Shown piece by piece: positions 25,953 to 34,474 of a stretch of DNA of 64,000 nt. Numbering within the stretch: the first letter of the stretch is position 1; every line of letters starts with the position of its first letter. The stretch is taken from the NCBI GenBank assembly GCA_019358855.1, contig JAHHII010000013.1:1-64000 (forward strand). Reading direction: 5' to 3'. Below the pieces are notes generated by a model. That model was not told the DNA's origin and did no database searches. It saw only the letters and a program-made list of their open reading frames with translations. This stretch comes from Timaviella obliquedivisa GSE-PSE-MK23-08B. Lineage in GTDB: Bacteria; Cyanobacteriota; Cyanobacteriia; Elainellales; Elainellaceae. The translations under genes and the position numbers were made by a program.

Positions 25953-26843
25953 GTGGAAGCATTGCAAGCAATGACGGAGCAGCCCGTAACAGAAATTTTA
26001 GCGATCGCCCGTTCTTTAGGCTGGGGAGCCTCTAAAATTTTACGATCGTACTATCGGGGCGAACCGACCCAAGACGGCGCAGCACGAAATTTAGAGATCC
26101 AGGATAAAAAAGATGGGCCCGTCACAGCCGCAGACCTGGCTGTAAATGAATACGTGCTGAACAAACTGGAAGCGATCTTTGGCGAAAACTTTGGCTACCT
26201 CAGCGAGGAAACCTATAAAACCACCCGCGAAGCCATTCCTCAAGACTGGGTTTGGATTCTTGATCCGCTAGATGGTACCCGCGACTTTATTGATAAAACG
26301 GGTGAGTATGCCTTTCACTTAGCGCTGGCTTACCAAGGTCGTCCGGTGTTAACGGTAGTCGCTTGTCCTGAACTCGAAAAGCTTTACTATGCCACACTGG
26401 GCGGTGGAGCATTTGTGGAAACGCCGGATGGAGCTAATCGGCAGATTCATGTATCAAATGGCGATCGGATTCAGGACTTAAGCGTTGTCGTCAGCCGCAC
26501 TCATCGCGACGATCGCTTTAATGCGTTGCTGCAACAACTCCCTTGCCAAAAGTTAGTTTACGTAGGCAGCGTAGGAGGAAAAATTGCCGCACTCGTAGAG
26601 CATCGCGCAGATGTCTACATTTCCCTGTCGGGCAAATCTGCCGCAAAAGATTGGGATATGGCAGCCCCAGAACTGATCTTGACCGAAGCTGGTGGACGCT
26701 TTACCCATGAGGATGGATCTCCGCTTTTATACAATCAGGGAGACATAAACCAATGGGGGTGTCTCATTGCCAGCAATGGGCATTGCCACGATGAACTCTG
26801 TGCCGAGGCAACCCGTATTCTGTCAAAAATCGACCAGCCTTAG
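25953..26843 (+). CDS. 3'(2'),5'-bisphosphate nucleotidase, CysQ / inositol-phosphatase family
   Basis: The 296-residue product has the lithium-sensitive phosphatase signatures: DKKDGPVTAADLAVNEYV, SEET, DPLDGTRDFID (metal-binding D-P-L-D-G-T) and WDMAAPELILTEAGG. CysQ-type enzymes recycle PAP/PAPS from sulfate assimilation; related members act on inositol or fructose phosphates, so substrate is inferred. GTG at 25953 is supported by GGGGA at 25942-25946; ATG at 25971 is the alternative. Confidence 0.85.
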   Translation: MEALQAMTEQPVTEILAIARSLGWGASKILRSYYRGEPTQDGAARNLEIQDKKDGPVTAADLAVNEYVLNKLEAIFGENFGYLSEETYKTTREAIPQDWVWILDPLDGTRDFIDKTGEYAFHLALAYQGRPVLTVVACPELEKLYYATLGGGAFVETPDGANRQIHVSNGDRIQDLSVVVSRTHRDDRFNALLQQLPCQKLVYVGSVGGKIAALVEHRADVYISLSGKSAAKDWDMAAPELILTEAGGRFTHEDGSPLLYNQGDINQWGCLIASNGHCHDELCAEATRILSKIDQP

Positions 26844-26947
26844 AACTTGAACTCCTCTCGTTCTGTCTAGAGGTTAGGATTCCACCTGCCAAGCTAGGAC
26901 GAGGGAAGTTGAAAAAAAGTCTGGGGCGATCGCCCATTCTAGAGATG

Positions 26948-27415
26948 CTACTTAGACTCCTCAGCTTCTAACGTTTGCAGCACGGTTTGCAACTCCTCTG
27001 GAGAAACACGCTGCTGCAAAGCTGTCCAACAATGCCCTTTACCGCTGTTCAACTTACCACTGGTCAACAAAGATTGGCTGCGCACTCTGCGTAAAGCACT
27101 GATGCAGGAAGAACAATCACAGCCGAAAAGTGTGACCGCAGCGTCGCTTTCTGCTGTCGTAAAATCTGCTGGAGGAACATCAATGGGAATGCTAACCGAA
27201 GCCATCGATTTGACATTTCCTTCATGCAAGCTCATTCTGGCAGACTTAAGTTGAGAATCTATGGAGACATCACAAGAGGCTTGTACTGGAACAGAACTTC
27301 TAGCCAGCACTAATTCAGAAGCCGAAGCTAGACCCGTCGTCAGTAACATCATTAGCACTGAACTCGCCAGAGTTGGAATAGCCACCAAGCTCAACAGGAA
27401 TCTGTGGTTCATCAA
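26948..27415 (-). CDS. Exported protein with a cysteine cluster, function unknown
   Basis: The 155-residue product begins with a clear signal peptide (MMNHRFLLSLVAIPTLASSV then LMMLLTTGLASAS). In the mature part, CDCSSCISALRRVRSQ has a C-x-C-x2-C arrangement, with C near 48 and another near 128, so disulfide or metal binding is possible. I do not recognise a family. It is divergent from the PEP-CTERM gene, with about 370 bases between. Confidence 0.5.
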   Translation of the reverse strand: MMNHRFLLSLVAIPTLASSVLMMLLTTGLASASELVLARSSVPVQASCDVSIDSQLKSARMSLHEGNVKSMASVSIPIDVPPADFTTAESDAAVTLFGCDCSSCISALRRVRSQSLLTSGKLNSGKGHCWTALQQRVSPEELQTVLQTLEAEESK

Positions 27416-27788
27416 ACAAGTTCCTCACATCATTTTGGAAGATTGTCATCAAAATCATATCCCACTTAATCTGATTTGCAGCAAATCATCGACCTTCAGC
27501 CCTGCTCCAAAACTGCACCCGACTTGATGAAGATTAAGGCTAAAACTCGTTGAACACAAACCGTCTCTAGAATGTCATGCAGTTCTCTCTCCCTAGCGCA
27601 AGTAAGGGACATTACAGACTCCTTACACCAGTAGAATTTTTGTAAACTTAGTATAAAGCACTACTCCATTTAGAGACATCTACGTGTGCACTGCGTATTC
27701 TTGATTCATAGAGGCACAAGTGGATACACGGGTTTATCCCAGGCTCCATGACTTCCTGGATACTCTTCTTACGTCATACAGAAAAACT
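27416..27788. promoter_or_regulatory. Divergent region upstream of the PEP-CTERM gene
   Basis: No gene is seen. A TATAAA (27652-27657) in an AT-rich context could be a -10 element for the PEP-CTERM gene, whose start is 130 bases downstream. No matching -35 was clear. Confidence 0.35.
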
Positions 27789-28568
27789 ATGAAACTGCAA
27801 ATCGCTTCCACTCTCTCTTTGATCGCTGCCACCTTGAGCTTAGCAACCGCTCCGGCTCAAGCCTTCTCTGGCTTCGCTTTTACGACCGACTATTCTCCTA
27901 AGCCTGCTGATCCTAAAAGAGACATCATGCTGGAGTCTGTAACAATTAAGTCGACTGGCGAAAAGATTGGTCATTTTGAACTAGTGAATAAAGCAACAAT
28001 CATCACCAATGGAACAGCTATAGGGCCAGGTAGTTCTGACCGAGGAGATTTGGCAACAGGGCAAGCTCCTTTAGAAAACGCAACTTCTGCAAGCGTAGTC
28101 GGTAGCCTGGGCAACTTGAATCTCAATAATATTATTGATACCGAAGACAACCTAGGAGAATCAGTCATTGATGTCTATTTCAAGAGCGCTGCGAAACGCT
28201 TTTTCTTCTTTGAGCGGGGAGTTAATAGCGACTTGAAGGTTGACGCACTAGACAAGGATGGAAATGTCGTGAGTACGTACACGATTACTCGTGCTCTGTT
28301 CAAAGGCGACAAGGGTGCAAATCTAACAGGCTACAGCATTGATACAACAGAAATTGGTGGAGCACAGAAGGTTGGCAGCTATGGTTTAGAACTCGGTTAC
28401 AAAGTGGCTGGGCTGCGCTTATCTAGCAATAACACAATGAACGGCCCCGACTACAAAGTCGTTGCAGCTAAGGTTCCTGAGCCTGCAACGATCGCGGCTT
28501 TAGGCGCAGTTGTGGGTCTTGCAGCACTGACTCGTCGTCAGAAAAAGCAAGCGGTTTCTGCACAATAA
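27789..28568 (+). CDS. PEP-CTERM sorted extracellular protein
   Basis: The 259-residue product has a signal peptide (MKLQIASTLSLIAATLSLAT, cleavage after A-Q-A about residue 25) and a C-terminal sorting signal: VPEP at 229-232, a hydrophobic stretch (ATIAALGAVVGLAALT) and a basic end (RRQKK). Such proteins are cut and anchored or released by an exosortase, which is not in the window. The 200-residue middle is polar and beta-rich, unrecognised. The ATG at 27789 puts the signal peptide at the N-terminus; a GTG at 27720 is in frame but adds 23 residues. A strong terminator follows. Confidence 0.85.
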   Translation: MKLQIASTLSLIAATLSLATAPAQAFSGFAFTTDYSPKPADPKRDIMLESVTIKSTGEKIGHFELVNKATIITNGTAIGPGSSDRGDLATGQAPLENATSASVVGSLGNLNLNNIIDTEDNLGESVIDVYFKSAAKRFFFFERGVNSDLKVDALDKDGNVVSTYTITRALFKGDKGANLTGYSIDTTEIGGAQKVGSYGLELGYKVAGLRLSSNNTMNGPDYKVVAAKVPEPATIAALGAVVGLAALTRRQKKQAVSAQ

Positions 28569-28625
28569 GTTACAGCAAGTCGTAGTCAATCAGAGTTTAA
28601 GTCAGTTGATCATTCAGGGAAGTTG

Positions 28626-28659
28626 GAGGATGTCTAAAGGTTTAGACATCCTCTTTTTT
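28626..28659 (+). terminator. Rho-independent terminator of the PEP-CTERM gene
   Basis: GAGGATGTCTAAA pairs perfectly with TTTAGACATCCTC across a GG loop and is followed by TTTTTT. Confidence 0.9.
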
Positions 28660-28686
28660 ATAATTGATGGGGGAAATGGGAGCGAG

Positions 28687-29145
28687 TTAGTGGCGATCGC
28701 GCTCTAAATCATAGATTACTTTTTCGACATACCAATCTGGCGCTTTACCCGGATATCTGAAGGAGGCTTGGGTAATTAGGCGATCGGCAACTCGTGCGTC
28801 TTCGTGGAGGAGGCGGAGAAGTTTGCGTTGAAGTTTAGGGTTAGCCCGCGCGGAACTTGAGGGGATACTAAAGCGGCTGTTGGAGGTGCGCTTTGTAGAA
28901 GGACGATTGCGTTCATGAAGTGCTGTTAATGCAACCCCAACCCCAGCACTACCTAAAGCAGCGATCGCTAACACAGCAGCGCCATTAACCTCTGGCACTT
29001 CCTCAGTATTTGGACGAGTCAGTTGCATTAGTGTTTCGGATGTAGCGGCAGGCATTGCCTCAGCAACCAGCACGCTACTAACAATTCCAGCTAGCAGCAA
29101 AGAAACAGGGTGCGTGAATTTGGCTAGGGCAGCAAGGTGAGGCAT
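28687..29145 (-). CDS. Exported or membrane protein with an LLRLLHEDARVADRL-type C-terminal domain
   Basis: The 152-residue product has an N-terminal hydrophobic signal (about 9-29), a central stretch VPEVNGAAVLAIAALGSAGV plus GVALTALHERNR resembling an internal PEP-CTERM-like V-P-E + membrane span + basic patch, and a C-terminal helical part (KLLRLLHEDARVADRLITQA, ending DWYVEKVIYDLERDR). The latter is a recurrent motif in cyanobacterial proteins of unknown function. The V-P-E segment is internal, so canonical sorting is unlikely. Confidence 0.55.
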   Translation of the reverse strand: MPHLAALAKFTHPVSLLLAGIVSSVLVAEAMPAATSETLMQLTRPNTEEVPEVNGAAVLAIAALGSAGVGVALTALHERNRPSTKRTSNSRFSIPSSSARANPKLQRKLLRLLHEDARVADRLITQASFRYPGKAPDWYVEKVIYDLERDRH

Positions 29146-29232
29146 CGTAGTTGATCCCGAGGATGGGCGTTAATACGTCTCAGTATGACGGGTCACTATG
29201 ACATTAGTGTGGCGATTTTGCCAAGCATCATT

Positions 29233-29272
29233 GTCGAGAATTGGATTGCAATTTAGTCTATCAATTCTCGAC
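29233..29272 (-). terminator. Hairpin at the 3' end of the FG-GAP/RTX gene
   Basis: GTCGAGAATTG (29233-29243) and CAATTCTCGAC (29262-29272) are exact complements with an 18-base loop. The hairpin overlaps the last base of the FG-GAP gene stop codon; no long T run. Confidence 0.6.
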
Positions 29273-30972
29273 TACCGTTGAGTAGCAAAGCTTGCTGCTG
29301 TGAGGCTACTGGAGTTTTTGAGAATGGCGAATAGTCCGCCGTTGCCTAAGCCTGCGGTTGCTCCGTTTTCGTTGTAAAACAATTGACCCTGCGAGCGAAC
29401 ATAGGTGATGAGGGCACTGCTAGATTCGGCTTCGGCAAAAGTTGTCACTGTCGCAAAGCTGACTTTGCGAACTGCCGCAAAAGTGGTGCGGTCTAAAACG
29501 ATGCGATCTTGACGGCGATTAAAATCAAGGATGCGATCGTGCCCATCTGTTGCTTTAAACACTGCCTGGGTATCAAACACAAAACTATCTTTTCCGTCTC
29601 CGCCACTTAAGACATCTTTTCCACTTCCGCCAGAAATAACATCATTGCCTGCCAGTCCAGTAATGGTGTCGTTTCCAGCATTACCACTGAGTATATTTCT
29701 CTCATTGCTACCGATAATGCGATCTTTCAAGCTCGTTCCCCGGACGTTATTGTAGCCCGTGATCGTTCCGTTCAATTTAGGTGAGCTTTTGACGGTCAAT
29801 TGACCTTTCGCCAAATTGACTTCAATAGCGGCGCGAGTTTCTTTAGAACCATCCACTTCTCCGGTATCGCTAGAAGTCGATCGCAAGATCACAAGATTGA
29901 CTTGGTTGAGCAAAACTGCTGCGTTACTCGCACCACTATTAACGACTACAAAGTCTATTTTTTTATCATTATCAAGATCGCCTAGAACTAGGCTTGATGG
30001 CTCTAAACCCGCTGTTAATTGAACTTTGGCTGGAAATTCACCATTGCCATTGCCTAACCAGACCGTGGCTAAGCCTGTGCTAAAGTCGGGTGTGGCAATG
30101 TCGAGATTGCCGTCGCCATTAAAGTCTGCCGCCTGAATTGACAGGGGCTTGCCATTGGTTGAAAGATCCAATCGGCTCTTAAACGCGCCTTCACCATCGC
30201 CTAACAGGACTGAGACATTTTTGCCGCTCGTTGAAAAGTTAGACACAACCACGTCTAGCTTGTTGTCATTGTTGAAGTCCCCGATCGCTGTTGCATTGGG
30301 CGCAGTGCCCGGATTACCCACAGAATAGCTGGTAGGGCTACGAAACTCGCCGTTACCTTTGCCCAGTAAGACCGTAATAGAGTTGGCGTAGAAGTTGGCG
30401 GTGACAATATCGAGGTTGCCGTCGCCGTTAAGATCGCCCAGCGAAACAGAGTACGGCTGAATGTCGCCTGCTGTCACGCTGCTGCTCTGAAATTCGCCAT
30501 TGCCTTGATTAAGCAGGATAGAGGCGTTAGTTTCGCCAAAATTAGCGATGACTAGATCAAATTTGCCGTCGCCATTGAGGTCGCCAGCGACGATCGCATT
30601 AGGCTGATTACCCACAGTAAAAGCTTTGCCGTTAGTAAAGGTGCCATCACCATTTCCCAGTTGCAAAGAGACTTGATTGGAATTGCGATGGGCGATCGCT
30701 ACATCTAGTTTGCCATCCCTATTAAAATCCTTTGCCACTATGGCGACAGCGCTAGAGCCACCGGATTCAGAAAGAACAGCATCTGAAAAACCGCCATTGC
30801 CATTCCCTAAAAACACAGCCAAATTCTGGCTCAATGCATTCCGCAACGGCACCCCTAAGTCTAGATTGCCATCTCCATTAAAATCACCCAACACAGAAGC
30901 GATCGCTTTGCCGCCAAGGGGTAAATCGGCGGTAGTAAAACTTAAAGGGAAGGGATTGCTGATACTGACCAT
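29272..30972 (-). CDS. Secreted FG-GAP/VCBS repeat protein with C-terminal RTX calcium-binding repeats
   Basis: The 566-residue product has at least seven repeats of the D-F/L-N-G-D-G-x-x-D type (for example GDFNGDGNLDLGV, KDFNRDGKLDVAI, GDLNGDGKFDLVI), which bind calcium in a beta-propeller. From about residue 430 come GNERNILSGNAGNDTITGLA and further G-G-x-G-x-D repeats (RTX nonapeptides), then a C-terminal VFDT-x-DRI-LD-F type ending with SFVF. There is no N-terminal signal peptide, which fits type I secretion. Function may be adhesion or a surface layer. No secretion genes are nearby. Repeat-rich DNA like this can expand and contract. Confidence 0.85.
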   Translation of the reverse strand: MVSISNPFPLSFTTADLPLGGKAIASVLGDFNGDGNLDLGVPLRNALSQNLAVFLGNGNGGFSDAVLSESGGSSAVAIVAKDFNRDGKLDVAIAHRNSNQVSLQLGNGDGTFTNGKAFTVGNQPNAIVAGDLNGDGKFDLVIANFGETNASILLNQGNGEFQSSSVTAGDIQPYSVSLGDLNGDGNLDIVTANFYANSITVLLGKGNGEFRSPTSYSVGNPGTAPNATAIGDFNNDNKLDVVVSNFSTSGKNVSVLLGDGEGAFKSRLDLSTNGKPLSIQAADFNGDGNLDIATPDFSTGLATVWLGNGNGEFPAKVQLTAGLEPSSLVLGDLDNDKKIDFVVVNSGASNAAVLLNQVNLVILRSTSSDTGEVDGSKETRAAIEVNLAKGQLTVKSSPKLNGTITGYNNVRGTSLKDRIIGSNERNILSGNAGNDTITGLAGNDVISGGSGKDVLSGGDGKDSFVFDTQAVFKATDGHDRILDFNRRQDRIVLDRTTFAAVRKVSFATVTTFAEAESSSALITYVRSQGQLFYNENGATAGLGNGGLFAILKNSSSLTAASFATQR

Positions 30973-31286
30973 AGAGATGCAAATTAAGGGTAGGAAAGCA
31001 GTTGATCGGTAGGGAAATGAACTTCAACAAGCAGAGGATCAGGAGAGAGCATTGAGCCAGTCGCATCCTAATACACTGGGGCGGCATCCCAACCGATCAA
31101 CTACATATAGCGTGAACTCCGGAAGTGTAGATGCTAATTATGGATTTCACAACACTTTGTTGCAGAATATACAGCATGTTTAGAAGATTACCTTTGGTAA
31201 AATCTTAATTATTTCTGCAAGTCTGCCTCTTTAGGGGGAATTCTACTTTTTGACTTCCTACCCTTGAACATGAGAGTTGTATTCTG
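30973..31286. other. Gene-free stretch upstream of the FG-GAP gene
   Basis: About 314 bases without a credible gene. Near 31193-31206 AAGATTACC and GGTAAAATCTT form an imperfect inverted repeat. Presumably it contains the FG-GAP promoter; no elements can be assigned. Confidence 0.35.
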
Positions 31287-31379
31287 ATGAAACGAGTTCT
31301 GCCCTGTCGCCCTGTGGTGTCGATTTTGCTTTGGGCTATGCTAGGGTTTGCTCTGGTCAATTTGATTGCCTGCAATTAA
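31287..31379 (+). CDS. Possible 30-residue membrane peptide
   Basis: ATG at 31287 to TAA at 31377-31379 encodes a 30-residue, hydrophobic, single-span peptide (MKRVLPCRPVVSILLWAMLG then FALVNLIACN). A weak GAGAG lies 10 bases before the start. The L-I-A-C end resembles a lipobox followed by a stop, so it may be a broken lipoprotein gene or a real small membrane peptide. Evidence is thin. Confidence 0.3.
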   Translation: MKRVLPCRPVVSILLWAMLGFALVNLIACN

Positions 31380-31463
31380 CCGATAAAACCCATCAAAGAG
31401 TGCAACAAAGGTTATCTGTGCGAGATGCAAATCTATACTCAGTACTGAATTTAACTGAAAATT

Positions 31464-31838
31464 ATGGACATTCTAGAAGTTCTGCAAGCAGACTATCAAC
31501 GTTTTCCAAAGAACCAGACCTACAGCATTTATGCAGAAGATGTCTATTTCAAAGACCCGATGAGCCAGTTTCGGGGGCGCGATCGCTATCAACGCACGAT
31601 CCAGTTCATCGACACCTGGTTTACCAACCCAAAGCTTGATCTTCACAAAATAGAGCGCAACGGCAACCAAATTCGCTCCGATTGGACGTTAAGCTGGACA
31701 ACGCCCCTACCCTGGAAACCCCGAATTGCGATTGGGGGTTGGAGCGAACTTGAAGTGAATCAGCAAGATCTGATCATCTCACACATTGACTATTGGCATT
31801 GCTCTCGCCTTGACGTTCTCAAACAGCACTTTAGATGA
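31464..31838 (+). CDS. DUF2358 protein (NTF2-like fold)
   Basis: The 124-residue product (MDILEVLQADYQRFPKNQTY, YAEDVYFKDPMSQFRGRDRY, DWTLSWTTPLPWKPRIAIGG, ISHIDYWHCSRLDVLKQHF) follows the DUF2358 pattern seen in cyanobacteria and plastids, an NTF2-like domain. The reaction is unknown. It is convergent with the first FAD oxidoreductase gene; only about 20 bases separate them. Confidence 0.82.
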   Translation: MDILEVLQADYQRFPKNQTYSIYAEDVYFKDPMSQFRGRDRYQRTIQFIDTWFTNPKLDLHKIERNGNQIRSDWTLSWTTPLPWKPRIAIGGWSELEVNQQDLIISHIDYWHCSRLDVLKQHFR

Positions 31839-31858
31839 TGTAATTTTTGGTATATCCT

Positions 31859-33424
31859 CTAAGCCATGCGGCTTTCAAAATCATTTAATTTTTCTGATGC
31901 GATTAAATCTGCCTTACCGTAAATTTTGGGAAGCTGCCCTGTTTTCTCTAGGACTTTTCTGACTTCGTGATTGGTAATATCTGCTAACTGGCGATCGCTC
32001 CTTAGCGCCAAGCTACAGGCAATGCCCACTCCTTGCCCCACTGCCACATTAAATTCAACGATCCGCCCTGTCGAGCAAGCGTAGCCATCAAACCCCGAAG
32101 CCGGACTAACGACTGCTAAGTTAGGGATTTTTTTCATTAAAGCGTGACGAATACCAATGTTGAACAACGGAGGTTTAAAGGATAAATCGCTATTAATTCC
32201 TTTGTCATTGGCAAGCTTTTCAATTCCGGCAATCCCACCTCGCACATCAAACGCATAGCCAAAGGTGCCTAATGCTTCGGCATCAGGTACGCCCCCCGCT
32301 AACATTTGAGCACCGCTTAGAGGTTCCACAAACCCTGTAAGATTACCGACATGGCGAATGTAGAGTTCAGATCCAGGAACAACGGCTGTAGCGCCTAGAG
32401 TTTTAAACCATTGCTCTACAAATTTGAATTCTTGCAGAATATTGGGAGTAGGTTTGGCATCGGCACGGGCGATCGCTTCTGCCTCAGATGCACTCACTTT
32501 GCACAACAGCGCATTCCACGAAAGTCGCCCACCCGAAAGAATCGCAATGTTACCATTATCGAGAATAGCCCCGCTCTCCTCTAAAGACAACGAAGTACCC
32601 CGGAAAGCATGATAAGCCACCGATAGGGCTTTACTCCGAACATCAATGTAGTCAACGCCTGCAAACATGGGTCGTAGCTTGCCTTGTGCATCGATCATGC
32701 CTTTATGAAGCTGTTGAACGAAGATAGAATTATCACCCGCCACAAGATTCAAGGTTTTCTGAGCAGAAACATCAGCGCGGTTCGTATATCTTTGCAGATA
32801 GTCATATTCAATTTGTTGGAGTTTTTGAACGGTAATTCCTTCCGTTTCAAACACTAAAGTTACAGGCAATTCCGAGTCAGCCAAGCCCATTCCTGCAAAA
32901 CCTGGCAGCTTCTGTGCGCCTGCATACTGAGCAAGTTCGGCATTTACCGTCGCATCAACAAACTGTTTGCCCAAATACGTATCGCCATTAGTCAGCCGAA
33001 TCCCCGTGATCAGGTTACCCTCTTTCACAACTGATTCAATGTCAGCACGGCTGAGAATGGCGGCGTTAACTTCTGTTAGCATTTTTCGCAGCGTGGCATC
33101 TGCCTTACGCGGATCAAGGGCAATGCGAACAACGCCCGATCGCTGCAAAAATTCTTGATAAATTGCCGAAGGATCGCCAAACGTATCTAACCCCAAAGAG
33201 CGGCGAAGGTCGGGTGGAACGCTGCTGCGATCGAGATAGGCTAACTTGCCGCGCACTAAATGCCCGCCAATTCCCTCCAAAGAACTGCCTTTAAACAGAA
33301 GCAAGCTGCGAGGATATCGCCTTGTCTGCCGCCGATGTTCCCTTGCTGCTGCCACCAGGGCAAGCACACCTGGAACCTCATCACCAAAAACAATAAAGTC
33401 GTAGGAGCGTGGATTAGAAGGCAT
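31859..33424 (-). CDS. FAD-dependent oxidoreductase, paralogue 1
   Basis: The 521-residue product has an N-terminal nucleotide-binding fold (YDFIVFGDEVPGVLALVAAA) in which the usual G-x-G-x-x-G reads G-D-E-V-P-G, then GGHLVRGKLAYLDRS, VPGSELYIRHVGNLTG, and a C-terminal FNIGIRHALMKKIPNLAVVS segment with GYACSTGRIVEFNVAVGQGV. It looks like the FAD_oxidored (PF12831-like) group. The start at 33424 aligns with paralogue 2 (37219-38919), which begins the same way; an upstream ATG at 33550 is not conserved. The substrate is unknown. It is divergent from modA. Confidence 0.8.
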   Translation of the reverse strand: MPSNPRSYDFIVFGDEVPGVLALVAAAREHRRQTRRYPRSLLLFKGSSLEGIGGHLVRGKLAYLDRSSVPPDLRRSLGLDTFGDPSAIYQEFLQRSGVVRIALDPRKADATLRKMLTEVNAAILSRADIESVVKEGNLITGIRLTNGDTYLGKQFVDATVNAELAQYAGAQKLPGFAGMGLADSELPVTLVFETEGITVQKLQQIEYDYLQRYTNRADVSAQKTLNLVAGDNSIFVQQLHKGMIDAQGKLRPMFAGVDYIDVRSKALSVAYHAFRGTSLSLEESGAILDNGNIAILSGGRLSWNALLCKVSASEAEAIARADAKPTPNILQEFKFVEQWFKTLGATAVVPGSELYIRHVGNLTGFVEPLSGAQMLAGGVPDAEALGTFGYAFDVRGGIAGIEKLANDKGINSDLSFKPPLFNIGIRHALMKKIPNLAVVSPASGFDGYACSTGRIVEFNVAVGQGVGIACSLALRSDRQLADITNHEVRKVLEKTGQLPKIYGKADLIASEKLNDFESRMA

Positions 33425-33667
33425 AATCAAGAACGTGAATAAGTGAACGACGGTAAACGACCCACCAATTTGTCTTATTTCCCCAACACAAGTACCGTCA
33501 GCCGTATCACAAACACACGGCTTTTGTCTTTCTGTTAGGCTCCTTGACAATCAATTTTCTTATTACCAAAGTTTACCTGCCTTCATCCGTTTCGGATCTG
33601 TTCTAATGTTATTAAAATCTGTGTTGTTAGAATCGTTAATCATTGAGACTTCCACAGTGTATGGTTT

Positions 33668-34462
33668 ATGAAACGAAGTCGCTTGGCTTTTCTCGGAATT
33701 ATCTTTGTAGGTTTAGCGATCGCCCTAAGCTGGCGGTCAATGATGCCAACTCCTGCTAGTAATCTCGTTCAAACATCCTTACTGATCTCAGCAGCAGCAA
33801 GCCTTAACGACAGTCTGAAAGAAATTAAGCCTCTGTACCAAGCCCGCAATCCCAGTATAAGCCTGACTTACAACCTCGGTGCATCCGGTGCATTGTTGCA
33901 ACAAATCCAGAATGGTGCCCCGGCTGACATCTTTATTTCGGCAGCAAAGCAGCAAATGGATATTTTAGAAAAAAGTGGAGAACTGCTGTCTGAAACGCGC
34001 AGCGACTTAGTAAAGAATCGGCTGGCTTTAATTGTGCCAACGAACTCGCAAGTCGTGACGAATTTCAGCAGTTTACAGAATTCAGCCGTTAAGCGGATCT
34101 CGGTTGGAGAGCCTCGCAGCGTTCCTGCCGGACAATATGCAAAGCAAGTTCTCCAGAGGCTAAAGCTCTATGATTTATTAAAGCCTAAGTTCGTTTACGC
34201 TAACAATGTGCGCCAAGTGTTGGCAGCCGTCGAGAGTGGCAATGCTGAATCGGGTATCGCTTATCTTACCGATGCCAAGATCTTAGATAAGGTAAAGGTT
34301 GCAGTCTTAGCCGCCGAGACAGATCATGATCCAATTGTCTACCCGATCGCCGTCCTCAAGAGTAGCAAAAATCCGCAGGCAGCCAGGGAGTTTGTGCAAT
34401 TTTTAGAGAGTGATCAAGCACAGTTAGTGTTCAAAAAACATGGATTTATTGTACCGAAATAA
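33668..34462 (+). CDS. modA: Molybdate ABC transporter substrate-binding protein
   Basis: The 264-residue product has a signal or anchor (about 6-24) and the ModA pattern: LLISAAASLNDSLKEIKPLY, NLGASGALLQQIQNGAPADI, FISAAKQQMDILEKSG, VGEPRSVPAGQYAKQVL, ESGNAESGIAYLTDA. It captures molybdate (or tungstate) in the periplasm and delivers it to ModBC, whose gene starts 12 bases after its stop. Molybdenum is needed by nitrate reductase and other molybdopterin enzymes; none are encoded here. Confidence 0.94.
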   Translation: MKRSRLAFLGIIFVGLAIALSWRSMMPTPASNLVQTSLLISAAASLNDSLKEIKPLYQARNPSISLTYNLGASGALLQQIQNGAPADIFISAAKQQMDILEKSGELLSETRSDLVKNRLALIVPTNSQVVTNFSSLQNSAVKRISVGEPRSVPAGQYAKQVLQRLKLYDLLKPKFVYANNVRQVLAAVESGNAESGIAYLTDAKILDKVKVAVLAAETDHDPIVYPIAVLKSSKNPQAAREFVQFLESDQAQLVFKKHGFIVPK

Positions 34463-34474
34463 AGTGCTTTAGCT

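Noticed and set aside
31277-31639. 120-residue + frame
   Set aside because: Overlaps the DUF2358 gene in another phase and lacks any family signature.
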